Origin: Actinobacteria bacterium HGW-Actinobacteria-2
Lineage (GTDB): Bacteria > Actinomycetota > Actinomycetes > Propionibacteriales > Propionibacteriaceae
Direction: 5' to 3'
Assembly: GCA_002841335.1 (NCBI GenBank)
Contig: PHEY01000002.1
Location: forward strand, 402,325 to 466,324
Length of the DNA: 64,000 nucleotides
The translations under genes and the position numbers were made by a program. Shown piece by piece: positions 34,637 to 42,048 of this stretch. Numbering within the stretch: the stretch's first letter is position 1; each line of letters starts with the position of its first letter. The notes beneath the pieces are model-generated. The model had not been told where the DNA came from. It did not search any database and saw nothing but the letters and a program-made list of their open reading frames with translations.

Positions 34637-35557
34637 ATGGCGATCCTGATCGACCCGGCGCGCTGGCCCGCGCACGGCACCAGGTTCGCCCATCTGGCCT
34701 CGGATCGGTCACTGACCGAACTTCATGAGTTCGCGCGGTCGAACGGCGTGCCGTTTCGCGCCTTCGATCACGATCACTACGACATCCACATCGGACGCAC
34801 CGCGTCGCTGGTCGCGGCCGGTGCGGTGGAGGTCGAAGCTCGTGAGTTGGTGCGTCGGGTCGCCCGGGCCGGGCTGCGCGTACGCACCCCTGATCGGCAG
34901 CCCCGCCGAGAGGTAGCCCGGCGCCGGTTGGACGAGGCCTGGATGCGCCTGCTCCCGGACCATCCGGAGCTGGGTCAGCGGCTGTTGGTCCGCTGGCAGG
35001 AACCGCATCGGAACTACCACGACGTCCGCCATCTCGCTCACTTCCTGGACGCCCTGAACACCCTCACCGACAGCGCTCCGCCCCTGCCGGTGACCCTGGC
35101 GGCGTGGTTCCATGACGCGGTCTACACCGGCACCGCGGGTGCGGACGAACTCGCCTCCGCCGACCTGGCGGTCGCCGAGCTGAGTGCAGTCGGGCTGCCA
35201 TCAGCCCTGGTCAGCGAGGTGGAGCGACTGATCCTGTTGACCATCTCCCATCAACCCGAAGCCGGCGATCCGGCCGGGGCTGCCTTCATCGACGCCGATC
35301 TGTCGATCCTCGGCCAGGTGCCGGGCCGTTATCAGGTCTACCTACGCGGCGTCCGGATGGAGCACCCGAATCTCTCCGATCACCATTTTGCGTTAGCCAG
35401 AGCAGGTGTGGTTAGGGCATTATTGTCCGCAGAGAAGTTGTACGGCACTCCCGCCGGGCAGCGACTCTGGCTCAACCAGGCTCGGCACAATCTGGTAGAC
35501 GAACTTCTTCGTTGGCAGGTAGTGATGGGACCCGACCACCTGAGCGAGCATCCCTAG
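34637..35557 (+). CDS. DUF4031 domain fused to HD phosphohydrolase-like domain
   Basis: Residues 1-85 match DUF4031 (MAILIDPARWPAHGTRFAHLASD, then DHDHYDIH). Residues 95-300 form an HD-superfamily domain with the metal-binding set YHDVRHL near 133, WFHDAVY near 155 and a distal Asp in FIDADLSILG near 220. HD proteins of this type are usually nucleotidases or phosphohydrolases, though specific substrates for this fusion are unknown. Total length is 306 residues. It follows the PEBP gene by 7 bases with no strong ribosome binding site, which suggests coupling. The final 30 residues are unremarkable. Confidence 0.82.
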   Translation: MAILIDPARWPAHGTRFAHLASDRSLTELHEFARSNGVPFRAFDHDHYDIHIGRTASLVAAGAVEVEARELVRRVARAGLRVRTPDRQPRREVARRRLDEAWMRLLPDHPELGQRLLVRWQEPHRNYHDVRHLAHFLDALNTLTDSAPPLPVTLAAWFHDAVYTGTAGADELASADLAVAELSAVGLPSALVSEVERLILLTISHQPEAGDPAGAAFIDADLSILGQVPGRYQVYLRGVRMEHPNLSDHHFALARAGVVRALLSAEKLYGTPAGQRLWLNQARHNLVDELLRWQVVMGPDHLSEHP

Positions 35558-35583
35558 GTCACTGTGCATTCGGGGGGAAAACG

Positions 35584-36423
35584 ATGGCACGGGCTGCGAA
35601 TGCTTGGCTTGCAGCGGCCGCCTGCGTAGTCGCAGGCGTTGTTGTTGCGCCCCCTCGGGCGGATGTCCCGAACCTCACCAGCGGACCGGAAGTCCAGGTC
35701 AGCGTCTCGGTGACCTACAACCAGAACACCAGCGTTCCGCCGGCCACCAGCCCACTGCCGTCGGAGTCGACGAGCGCCACGCCATCGGACGACGCCACTC
35801 ACAACTACCAGCCGATCGCCCCGGTGCCGCTGCCGTCCAGTCGGCCCGCCTCGTCGGCCAACCCGCAGCCGAAGCCGGCCGATCCGACCACGACGCCGAC
35901 CGGAACCGCTACGTCAGCTCGACCCGACCCCAACGAGAACTCGCCCAGCGCAACGCTTCCGTTCCCCACCGAGTCGATCACTGTGGTGTGCCCGACCGAG
36001 ACCGCCACCCCCACCCAGCCCGTCACGCCGTCGCCCACGCCAACCCCGTCACCCACGGCAACAGCGACGCCGAGCATCCCGCCTGGGTGCCCCACGCCGA
36101 CACCCACGCCGACTCCGACGACGACCTCCACGCCAACGCCAACGCCAACGCCGACTCCGACGACCACCACGGCCGCCCCGGTGACCAAGCTGACGCGTTC
36201 TCTCGCTCCGGTGGCACCCACGACGTCCACGACGCCGACAGCGGTCAAGTCGCCGATCGCACCCGTGACGTCTCAGTCCCCTGCTTCGAAGCCTGCAACC
36301 CCGTCGGCCCAGACCCCCACGGCGACTCCGACCCCGTCGGCTTCGGCCTCGCGAACGCCGCGTCATCGCCATCGTCTCAGTGACGCCTTCGATCAGTTCC
36401 GGCGTGCCCTGTTCGGCTTCTGA
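35584..36423 (+). CDS. Exported Pro/Thr/Ser-rich low-complexity protein
   Basis: The 279-residue product starts with a short hydrophobic segment (WLAAAACVVAGVVVAPPRA) that can serve as signal peptide. The rest is dominated by Pro, Thr and Ser, with long runs of TPTPTPT between about 165 and 200 and a basic C-terminal tail (RTPRHRHRLSDAFDQFRRALFGF). Such regions behave as extended wall-spanning or O-mannosylated linkers. No folded domain is recognised. ATG 35584 follows GGGGGG. It is followed after 6 bases by the VanY-type lipoprotein gene, which has its own shorter Pro/Ser linker, so the two may be partners at the cell wall. Confidence 0.65.
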   Translation: MARAANAWLAAAACVVAGVVVAPPRADVPNLTSGPEVQVSVSVTYNQNTSVPPATSPLPSESTSATPSDDATHNYQPIAPVPLPSSRPASSANPQPKPADPTTTPTGTATSARPDPNENSPSATLPFPTESITVVCPTETATPTQPVTPSPTPTPSPTATATPSIPPGCPTPTPTPTPTTTSTPTPTPTPTPTTTTAAPVTKLTRSLAPVAPTTSTTPTAVKSPIAPVTSQSPASKPATPSAQTPTATPTPSASASRTPRHRHRLSDAFDQFRRALFGF

Positions 36424-36429
36424 TTCGTT

Positions 36430-37182
36430 TTGGTCGGCCCTCGTTTCGCTCTGATCGGCTTCGTCAGCACCCTGGTGCTGACGGGATGCGCCGTGATCCC
36501 GCCGACGGCCACCGTCCCCACATCTCCGGCTTCGTCGCCGGGGTCTGTGCCCACGTCGGCTTCGCCCAGCCCGGTCACGAGCCCGAGCCCGTCCGCGAGC
36601 CCGAGCCCATCGTCCAGCCCCACCCCGGACACCCGGAAGGGCAGCCAGCTCAATCAGCCGTACAAGGTCAACGGAGTGATCGTGGTGTCGAAGAAGCACC
36701 GGATCACCGCCTCCTACGGACCGCCCTCACCCACTGGCCCGAATCACCTGGACGCCACCGTGGCCGCGGCGCTGGCCAAGATGACCGCCGACGCCAAGAA
36801 GGCCGGGGTGAAGGTGCTGGTCAAATCGGGTTATCGCAGCTACAGCCAGCAGAAGGCCATCTACGACCGGGCGCTGCGGACCCAGCCACAGAACATCAAC
36901 TTCTACGCCCCACCGGGCGCGAGCGAACACCAGACCGGCCTGTCCGCCGACCTGTGGGACGGCAAGGTCTGGTACCGCCCGATGGAGAACTCCGCCACCG
37001 GAAAATGGCTGCACGCCCACGCCCACGAGTACGGCTTCATCCTGCGCTTCCCGAAGGGCAAGGAGAAGATCACCGGCGTCCCCTACGAACCGTGGCACTT
37101 CCGCTACGTGGGAGTGGAGATCTCCCGGCAGTTCGACAAGGGCAACAAACTCACCCTTGAGGAGTTCCTCGGCATCGACTGA
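36430..37182 (+). CDS. VanY/M15-type D-alanyl-D-alanine carboxypeptidase lipoprotein
   Basis: The 250-residue protein begins with a hydrophobic lipoprotein signal ending in LVLTGC, then a Pro/Ser linker (about 25-65) and an M15B peptidase domain. The zinc site is clear: SGYRSYSQQKAIY near 137, EHQTGLSADLWDG with His and Asp ligands near 160, and PWHFRYVG near 225. Such enzymes trim the terminal D-Ala from peptidoglycan stem peptides outside the membrane. The only start that keeps the lipobox near the N-terminus is TTG 36430, which lacks an obvious ribosome binding site and probably relies on re-initiation, as the upstream gene stops at 36423. Confidence 0.8.
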   Translation: MVGPRFALIGFVSTLVLTGCAVIPPTATVPTSPASSPGSVPTSASPSPVTSPSPSASPSPSSSPTPDTRKGSQLNQPYKVNGVIVVSKKHRITASYGPPSPTGPNHLDATVAAALAKMTADAKKAGVKVLVKSGYRSYSQQKAIYDRALRTQPQNINFYAPPGASEHQTGLSADLWDGKVWYRPMENSATGKWLHAHAHEYGFILRFPKGKEKITGVPYEPWHFRYVGVEISRQFDKGNKLTLEEFLGID

Positions 37183-37247
37183 GGCGCCACGGCGACCGTT
37201 CGCGGCAATGCCCGGCCGAGCACGTCCGGTTGGGGCAGGATTGAACC

Positions 37248-39479
37248 ATGACGACTGAGATGGCCTCCCGCCCCGGGGCCGGAAAGCGCATCGGCATCCT
37301 CACCAGCGGCGGCGACGCTCCCGGCATGAACGCGGCAGTTCGAGCGGTCGCCCGCACCGCGGTCACTCTCGGCGCGCAGGTCTACGCCATCTATGAGGGC
37401 TACCAAGGCATGGTCGACGGCGGGGACGGCATCCGCGAACTCGCCTGGGAGGACGTCGGCAGCATCCTCGGCAAGGGCGGCACCATCATCGGCACCTTCC
37501 GCTCGGCCGACTTCCGCGAGTACGACGGACGCAAACGGGCCGCCGCCAACCTGCTCGACGCCGGCATCGATCGCCTGGTGGTCATCGGCGGCGACGGTTC
37601 GCTGTCGGGCCTGGACCAATTCCGTGGCGAATGGACCCAACTGCTCACCGAGCTGGTGGCCGAAGGCCGAATCAGCCAGCAGACCGCCGACGCGCATCCG
37701 GCGCTGATGTTCGCCGGCCTGGTGGGCTCGATCGACAATGACCTGGTCGGCACCGACATGACCATCGGCGCCGACACCGCGCTTCATCGGATCGTGTCGG
37801 CGATCGATGACCTGTCCAGCACGGCGGCCAGCCACCAGCGCGGCTTCGTGGTTGAAGTGATGGGTCGCCACTGCGGGTACCTGGCGCTGATGAGCGCCAT
37901 CGCCGGCGGCTGTGACTACGTGCTGATCCCGGAGTTCCCGCCCGAGGAGGGCTGGGAGACGCAGATGTGTGACGCGCTGCGGCGTGGGCGCCAGGGCGGA
38001 CGTCGGGACTCGATGGTGGTGGTCGCCGAGGGCGCCTGTGATCGCAACGGACAGCCGATCACGTCGGCCTACGTGCGCCAGGTGATCGAGGAGAAGCTCG
38101 GTGAGGACGCCCGGGTGACCATCCTGGGACACGTCCAGCGTGGCGGCGCGCCCAGCGCCTACGACCGTTGGGCCTCCACCTGGTTGGGCTACGAGGCCGT
38201 CATCGAGGTGCTCAACGCCACCCCGGGTACCGTCGGCCCGGTGATCGGTTTCAAGGGCAACCGCGTCCATCACGCCCCCCTGATCGAGGCCGTGGCCAAG
38301 ACCCGGCAGGTTCCGCAACTGATCGCCTCCGGCGACTACGCCACCGCCATGGAACTGCGCGGCGGATCGTTCACCGAAGCCGCCCGGATCTTCGCCGAGA
38401 TGTCGAGCCCCAGCCGGATCGAACCTGGCACCGCGTCCAAGCGCATCGCCATCGTCCACGGCGGCGGACTCGCCCCAGGCATGAACGCTGCCGCCGCCGA
38501 TGCCGTCCGGCTAGGGATCAGCCGCGGGCACACCATGCTCGGCATTCAAGGCGGCTTCCCGGGGCTGCGGGACGGCAAGGTGATCCCCCTGGAGTGGGCG
38601 GACGTCGAGGGCTGGCTGGTCGGCGGCGCCGACCTGGGCACCCGGCGAGTGGTCCCCACGGTCGAAGAGCTGTATCGGATCAGCCGCACGCTGGAGGATC
38701 ACCGCATCGACGCATTGCTGATGATCGGTGGCCTGAACGGCTACGAGGGTGCCCACCTGATGCACAGCTACCGGGAGACCTTCCCTGCCTGCGGACTGCC
38801 GATCGCCTGCATCCCGACGACCATCGACAACAACCTGCCCGGCTCGGAGCTGTCGATCGGGGCCGACACCGCCTTGAACGTGATCACCGAAGCCATCGAC
38901 CGGATCAAGATGTCGGGCGCGGCGTCCAAGCGTGCCTTCGTGGTGGAGACCATGGGACGCAACTGCGGCTATCTGGCGTTGATGAGCGCGCTGTCCGGGG
39001 GCGCCGAACGGGTCTACCTCCACGAGGAGGGGATCAGCCTGCAGGCGCTGGTCGATGACGTGACTTGGTTGCGCAACAGCTTCGCCGCCGGCCGCAAACT
39101 GTTCTTGGCCGTCCGCAACGAGGAAGCCAATCCGCTCTACACCACCGACTTCCTGGCCCGGCTGCTGGAGCAGGAGAGTCAGGGCTTGTACGACGTCCGC
39201 CAGAACGTGCTGGGTCACATCCAGCAGGGCGGCAGCCCCACCCCCTTCGACCGACTGCTGGCCGTCCGGCTGGTCTCGCGGGCACTCGACCTGCTCGCCG
39301 AAGGTTTCGCCGCCGGCACCCGGGAGAGCTTCTATCTGGGGCTGGTTGAGTCGAAGGTGACCGCGCGTCCGCTGGAGCGGATGATGGATGAGATGGACGC
39401 GCAGCTGCGTCGCCCTCGGCAACAGTGGTGGCTGGAACTGCGGTCGGTGATGAAGGCCGTCGCCGACGCCACCGTCTAG
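37248..39479 (+). CDS. Double-length (tandem-domain) 6-phosphofructokinase
   Basis: The 743-residue protein contains two PFK domains, about 10-385 and 395-743, whereas most bacterial PfkA proteins have about 320-350 residues. The N-half has GGDAPGMNAAVRA, IGGDGSLSG near 110 (Gly after GGD, typical of ATP-dependent rather than PPi-dependent enzymes) and SIDNDLVGTDMTIGADTA near 160 with both catalytic acids. The C-half has GGGLAPGMNAA, GGLNGYEG near 492 in place of GGDGS, and TTIDNNLPGSELSIGADTA near 523, so one catalytic Asp is Asn. This mirrors animal and fungal PFK, where the C-half became regulatory. It probably phosphorylates fructose 6-phosphate with the N-half and may be allosterically controlled through the C-half. 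Confidence 0.9.
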   Translation: MTTEMASRPGAGKRIGILTSGGDAPGMNAAVRAVARTAVTLGAQVYAIYEGYQGMVDGGDGIRELAWEDVGSILGKGGTIIGTFRSADFREYDGRKRAAANLLDAGIDRLVVIGGDGSLSGLDQFRGEWTQLLTELVAEGRISQQTADAHPALMFAGLVGSIDNDLVGTDMTIGADTALHRIVSAIDDLSSTAASHQRGFVVEVMGRHCGYLALMSAIAGGCDYVLIPEFPPEEGWETQMCDALRRGRQGGRRDSMVVVAEGACDRNGQPITSAYVRQVIEEKLGEDARVTILGHVQRGGAPSAYDRWASTWLGYEAVIEVLNATPGTVGPVIGFKGNRVHHAPLIEAVAKTRQVPQLIASGDYATAMELRGGSFTEAARIFAEMSSPSRIEPGTASKRIAIVHGGGLAPGMNAAAADAVRLGISRGHTMLGIQGGFPGLRDGKVIPLEWADVEGWLVGGADLGTRRVVPTVEELYRISRTLEDHRIDALLMIGGLNGYEGAHLMHSYRETFPACGLPIACIPTTIDNNLPGSELSIGADTALNVITEAIDRIKMSGAASKRAFVVETMGRNCGYLALMSALSGGAERVYLHEEGISLQALVDDVTWLRNSFAAGRKLFLAVRNEEANPLYTTDFLARLLEQESQGLYDVRQNVLGHIQQGGSPTPFDRLLAVRLVSRALDLLAEGFAAGTRESFYLGLVESKVTARPLERMMDEMDAQLRRPRQQWWLELRSVMKAVADATV

Positions 39480-39503
39480 CTTCACCTCATCGAAGGAGAA
39501 CCG

Positions 39504-40010
39504 ATGCCACAGGTGCCCCAACCGGGGATCGACCGGATCGTCGAGGTGCCCGGGCACCCGCTGGTCGTCGGGATCGGACCCCGTCGCGCCGACCTGGTCG
39601 CGCACACGGCTGCGGCCTGGGCCCAGGCGTCCGGCGCCCCGTTGTACTTCGCCTACGCAGACGCCAGCCGGGTGCCCGAGGAGGAGTTCGCCGACGGCAC
39701 CGTCCGCCATGTCGGGGTCGACCCGGACGCCGACGACGACTGGCAACGCACCGAGGCCGAACTGCGAGCCTGGTTGGCGAGCCTGAACCTGCCGGTCACC
39801 TGGGAGTTCCGCTTCTTGGCCGGACGCGCCGACCGGGCCTTGACTCACCTGGCCCGCGCCGTGGACGCCTGTGCCATCGTGGTGGGCGCGCGCCGTCCGC
39901 ACTCGTCCCGGTTCGGGCTGAATCGTTCGGTGGGTCAGAGTCTGGCTCGCCACCAGCACCGTCCGGTGCTCGCCGTACCGCTGGAAGTCGTCGACTGGAA
40001 GCTGCAGTGA
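39504..40010 (+). CDS. Universal stress protein family protein
   Basis: The 168-residue protein has the UspA alpha/beta fold: a first strand HPLVVGIGPRRADLVAHTA, a middle region with AELRAWLASLNLPV, and the C-terminal ATP-loop region IVVGARRPHSSRFGLNRSVGQSLARHQHRPVLAVP. The ATP-binding pattern G-2x-G-9x-G(S/T) is only partly kept, so nucleotide binding is uncertain. ATG 39504 has GAAGGAG 6-7 bases upstream. Its stop overlaps the GTG start of the first CrcB gene, which places a stress protein in an operon with fluoride channels and just after phosphofructokinase (24-base gap). Confidence 0.82.
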   Translation: MPQVPQPGIDRIVEVPGHPLVVGIGPRRADLVAHTAAAWAQASGAPLYFAYADASRVPEEEFADGTVRHVGVDPDADDDWQRTEAELRAWLASLNLPVTWEFRFLAGRADRALTHLARAVDACAIVVGARRPHSSRFGLNRSVGQSLARHQHRPVLAVPLEVVDWKLQ

Positions 40011-40417
40011 GTCGAGCCGCCAACGCCGCCCTGATCGTGATCGGCGGCATGGTCGGTACGGCTGTGCGCGCCGGTCTGGAGGCGGCCGCGCCCGCCGCGC
40101 CGGGGGGTTGGCCCTGGACCACCTTCTGGATCAACATCGTGGGGTCGGCGGCGCTCGCGGCGCTGGTCGAATGGCTTGCCACCGAAGAGGACGCCGGCTG
40201 GCGTCGATCGGTGCGCCTGGGCCTCGGCACCGGCGTCCTGGGTGGCTTCACCACCTACAGCACCTTCTCGGTGGAGACCCTGTCGCTGCTGTCAGGTGGC
40301 AGCTGGGCTCTGGGCCTGAGCTACGCGCTGGCCAGCCCGCTGATCGGGATCGCCGCCGCCGTTGCCGCGATGGCCGTGCTGCGGCGGGTGCGTCCGGCTC
40401 ATCGGGAGGCGACGTGA
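40007..40417 (+). CDS. crcB: CrcB/Fluc fluoride channel subunit 1
   Basis: The 136-residue membrane protein has four helices and the family motifs GGMVGTAVRAGLE, WINIVGSAALAALVEW with the pore Asn, and GVLGGFTTYSTFSVE. Fluc proteins export fluoride as dual-topology dimers. In Gram-positive bacteria two adjacent genes often encode a heterodimer, as here. GTG 40007 overlaps the stop of the universal stress gene, and its own TGA overlaps the start of the second CrcB gene. No fluoride riboswitch is visible upstream, in contrast to many crcB loci. Confidence 0.9.
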   Translation: MSRAANAALIVIGGMVGTAVRAGLEAAAPAAPGGWPWTTFWINIVGSAALAALVEWLATEEDAGWRRSVRLGLGTGVLGGFTTYSTFSVETLSLLSGGSWALGLSYALASPLIGIAAAVAAMAVLRRVRPAHREAT

Positions 40418-40788
40418 TCCTGATCGCACTCGGTGGCGGGCTAGGCGCCCTGCTCCGCTTTTGGCTGGACGGCAAGATCAACGCCGTCGCCCGCAAGGCC
40501 GCCCCCGGGTGGGGTGTGCCGGTCGGCACGGTGGTGATCAACGTGACCGGGTCGCTGCTGCTGGGCGTGGTCACCGGGTGGTGGCTCACCCACACCGGCG
40601 ATGAGACCTGGAAGACCCTGCTCGGCGCGGGGTTCCTGGGTGGTTTCACCACCTTCAGCACGGCCAGTGTCGAGGCCGCGCGGCTGATCCTGTCGGGTCG
40701 CGGAGCGCTGGCCGCCGTCCATGCCGGCGTGATGCTGGTGCTCGCCGTGGGTGCGGCCTGGCTGGGGTTCTGGCTAGGAACGTTGTAG
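40414..40788 (+). CDS. crcB: CrcB/Fluc fluoride channel subunit 2
   Basis: The 124-residue partner has ALGGGLGALLRFWLD at the N-terminus, TVVINVTGSLLLGVVTGWW with the pore Asn, and FLGGFTTFSTASVEAARL with the Phe-box region. Four membrane helices are predicted. The GTG start overlaps the preceding TGA by the four-base GTGA arrangement, so both subunits are made in equal amounts and probably form a heterodimer. It is the last gene of the unit with the universal stress protein; a new promoter region follows before the PxKF-type gene. Confidence 0.92.
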   Translation: MILIALGGGLGALLRFWLDGKINAVARKAAPGWGVPVGTVVINVTGSLLLGVVTGWWLTHTGDETWKTLLGAGFLGGFTTFSTASVEAARLILSGRGALAAVHAGVMLVLAVGAAWLGFWLGTL

Positions 40789-40811
40789 GCCTGCACCCCT
40801 CGCGACATTTC

Positions 40812-40840
40812 TGTGAACTTCCCCCGTCAGGCCGTAACCT
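40812..40840 (+). promoter_or_regulatory. Candidate promoter of the secreted PxKF-type gene
   Basis: A TANNNT-type -10 (TAACCT, 40835-40840) stands 17 bases after TGTGAA (40812-40817), about 80 bases before the start codon. The block CCGTAACCTCTGC recurs exactly in the leader of the DUF485 gene near 63476. An inverted pair GTAACC/GGTTAC (40834-40839, 40857-40862) overlaps the -10 box. The -35 box is weak. Confidence 0.35.
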
Positions 40841-40920
40841 CTGCGGCCACGGCGGCGGTTACCTGAGTGGAGTCGGCCCCCGGCGACTCCTCCGCACTGT
40901 CGAAAATGAAGAGGCACCTC

Positions 40921-41661
40921 ATGATCAGGTCGAAGTTCAGTCGCATCGCAGTCGGCGCGGCACTCGCTGTAGCGCTCAGCTCATTCGCCCTAGCCCCGGC
41001 AGCCGCCGAGGCCACTCCCACGATCACCTGGGACGCGCCCACCGCCATCACCGATGGCGCCACCTATGTCTTCGGCGCGGTCCCCGCGGCCCCGACCTGT
41101 TCGGCGACGGACGCCCTGAGCGCGCCGGTTCCCTGCACCGTCACCGGCTACGGCACCGCGGTCGGCAGCTACACCCTCACCGCGTCAGCCGCGGGCACTG
41201 ACAGCCCGGCCACCATCAGCTACACCGTGAGCGGCTGGACCCTGAAGGGCTTCTACCGTCCGGTGAAGATGGACAAGGTGAACAAGGTCAAGGGCGGCTC
41301 GACCGTGCCGCTGAAGTTCAAGGTCTACGTCGGCACCGAAAAGGTGAAGTCCAAGACCGCCGTTACCAGCGTGACTTCACAGCTGGTCTCCTGCACCGAC
41401 TTCTCCGCGCTTGCCGATCCGGTCGCACTGCCGAGCATCGGCAAGGGTCGGACGCTGCGCTACTACGACGGCGCCTTCCGTCAGAACTGGAAGACCCCGA
41501 AGGTCGCCAAGGTCACCACCACGGTGACCAAGGCCGTCAAGCGCGGCAAGAAGACCGTGACCGTCACCAAGAAGGTGCGCACCACCGTAGCTGCCTGCTA
41601 CGTGGTCAGCGCCACCACCGAGGACGGCTCCTCCCTCAGCGCGCAGTTCCAGCTGCGCTGA
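40921..41661 (+). CDS. Secreted PxKF-type protein
   Basis: The 246-residue protein has a signal peptide (residues 1-31, IAVGAALAVALSSFALAPAAAEA). It has an Ig-like N-terminal region with one likely disulfide (Cys near 61 and 73). A domain beginning GFYRPVKMDKVNKVKGGSTVPLKFKVY near 107 has the conserved PVKM...K.GSTVPLKF pattern used to name PxKF domains. The C-terminal half is rich in Lys, Thr and Val, with CTDF and AACYVV cysteines. Such domains occur as repeats in actinobacterial surface proteins; a single copy suggests a small secreted form. ATG 40921 follows GAAGAGG by 6 bases; an upstream ATG at 40906 lacks a site. Function unknown. Confidence 0.7.
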   Translation: MIRSKFSRIAVGAALAVALSSFALAPAAAEATPTITWDAPTAITDGATYVFGAVPAAPTCSATDALSAPVPCTVTGYGTAVGSYTLTASAAGTDSPATISYTVSGWTLKGFYRPVKMDKVNKVKGGSTVPLKFKVYVGTEKVKSKTAVTSVTSQLVSCTDFSALADPVALPSIGKGRTLRYYDGAFRQNWKTPKVAKVTTTVTKAVKRGKKTVTVTKKVRTTVAACYVVSATTEDGSSLSAQFQLR

Positions 41662-41687
41662 CCGCGGAGGTAGCTCCCACCCCAACA

Positions 41688-41741
41688 CAAGAAACCGACG
41701 GTTTCGCTGTTCCCCCCGAGCGCGAAACCGTCGGTTTCTTG
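41688..41741. terminator. 20-bp perfect inverted repeat after the PxKF-type gene
   Basis: The arms CAAGAAACCGACGGTTTCGC (41688-41707) and its exact complement at 41722-41741 flank a 14-base loop. Each arm is itself nearly palindromic (AAACCG-A-CGGTTT). It begins 26 bases after the stop codon and suits a terminator, though only a short T-rich stretch (TTTCTTG) closes the right arm. Confidence 0.65.
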
Positions 41742-42048
41742 CTGTCTGCCGGCTGCGGCGATGGTCTAGGAGTCGCCGTTGGATGGCCCACCCGCGCCCA
41801 GGGTTCACCCCAAAATCGAGGCCCTCACTTGTTACACAGCTCTTTCCTGGGTTCATGCCCCTGTAACGACCTGGCTGCTTGACTGGAACCAAGTCCTGTT
41901 CATCCCGATGATCTGCCCGGTCACTGGCGGCGTCCCCGGCTCCTATCCGGACGACGCCCCATCACCTCGGATCGCCGATCCGCCGCCAAGCCGTCATCGG
42001 CCGGTGAACATCCTGGGCTGTTGGGTGCGTGTCGGTGAGGAGGAAGCC
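41742..42048 (+). other. Long leader region of the NifV-like gene
   Basis: About 307 bases separate the palindrome from the NifV-like start. The frame of that gene is open through much of it, but the predicted residues are not protein-like. A separated inverted pair GTTACA (41831-41836) and TGTAAC (41862-41867) is present and could be an operator or stem. I compared by eye with common riboswitch cores and recognised none. Confidence 0.4.

Noticed and set aside
36052..36186. CRISPR-like or minisatellite array in repeated TPTP codons
   Set aside because: The repeats are short codon-level repeats inside an open reading frame, with no spacers.
39480..39503. Fluoride riboswitch in the crcB operon
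   Set aside because: The gap is only 24 bases and no fluoride-type pseudoknot core is present.
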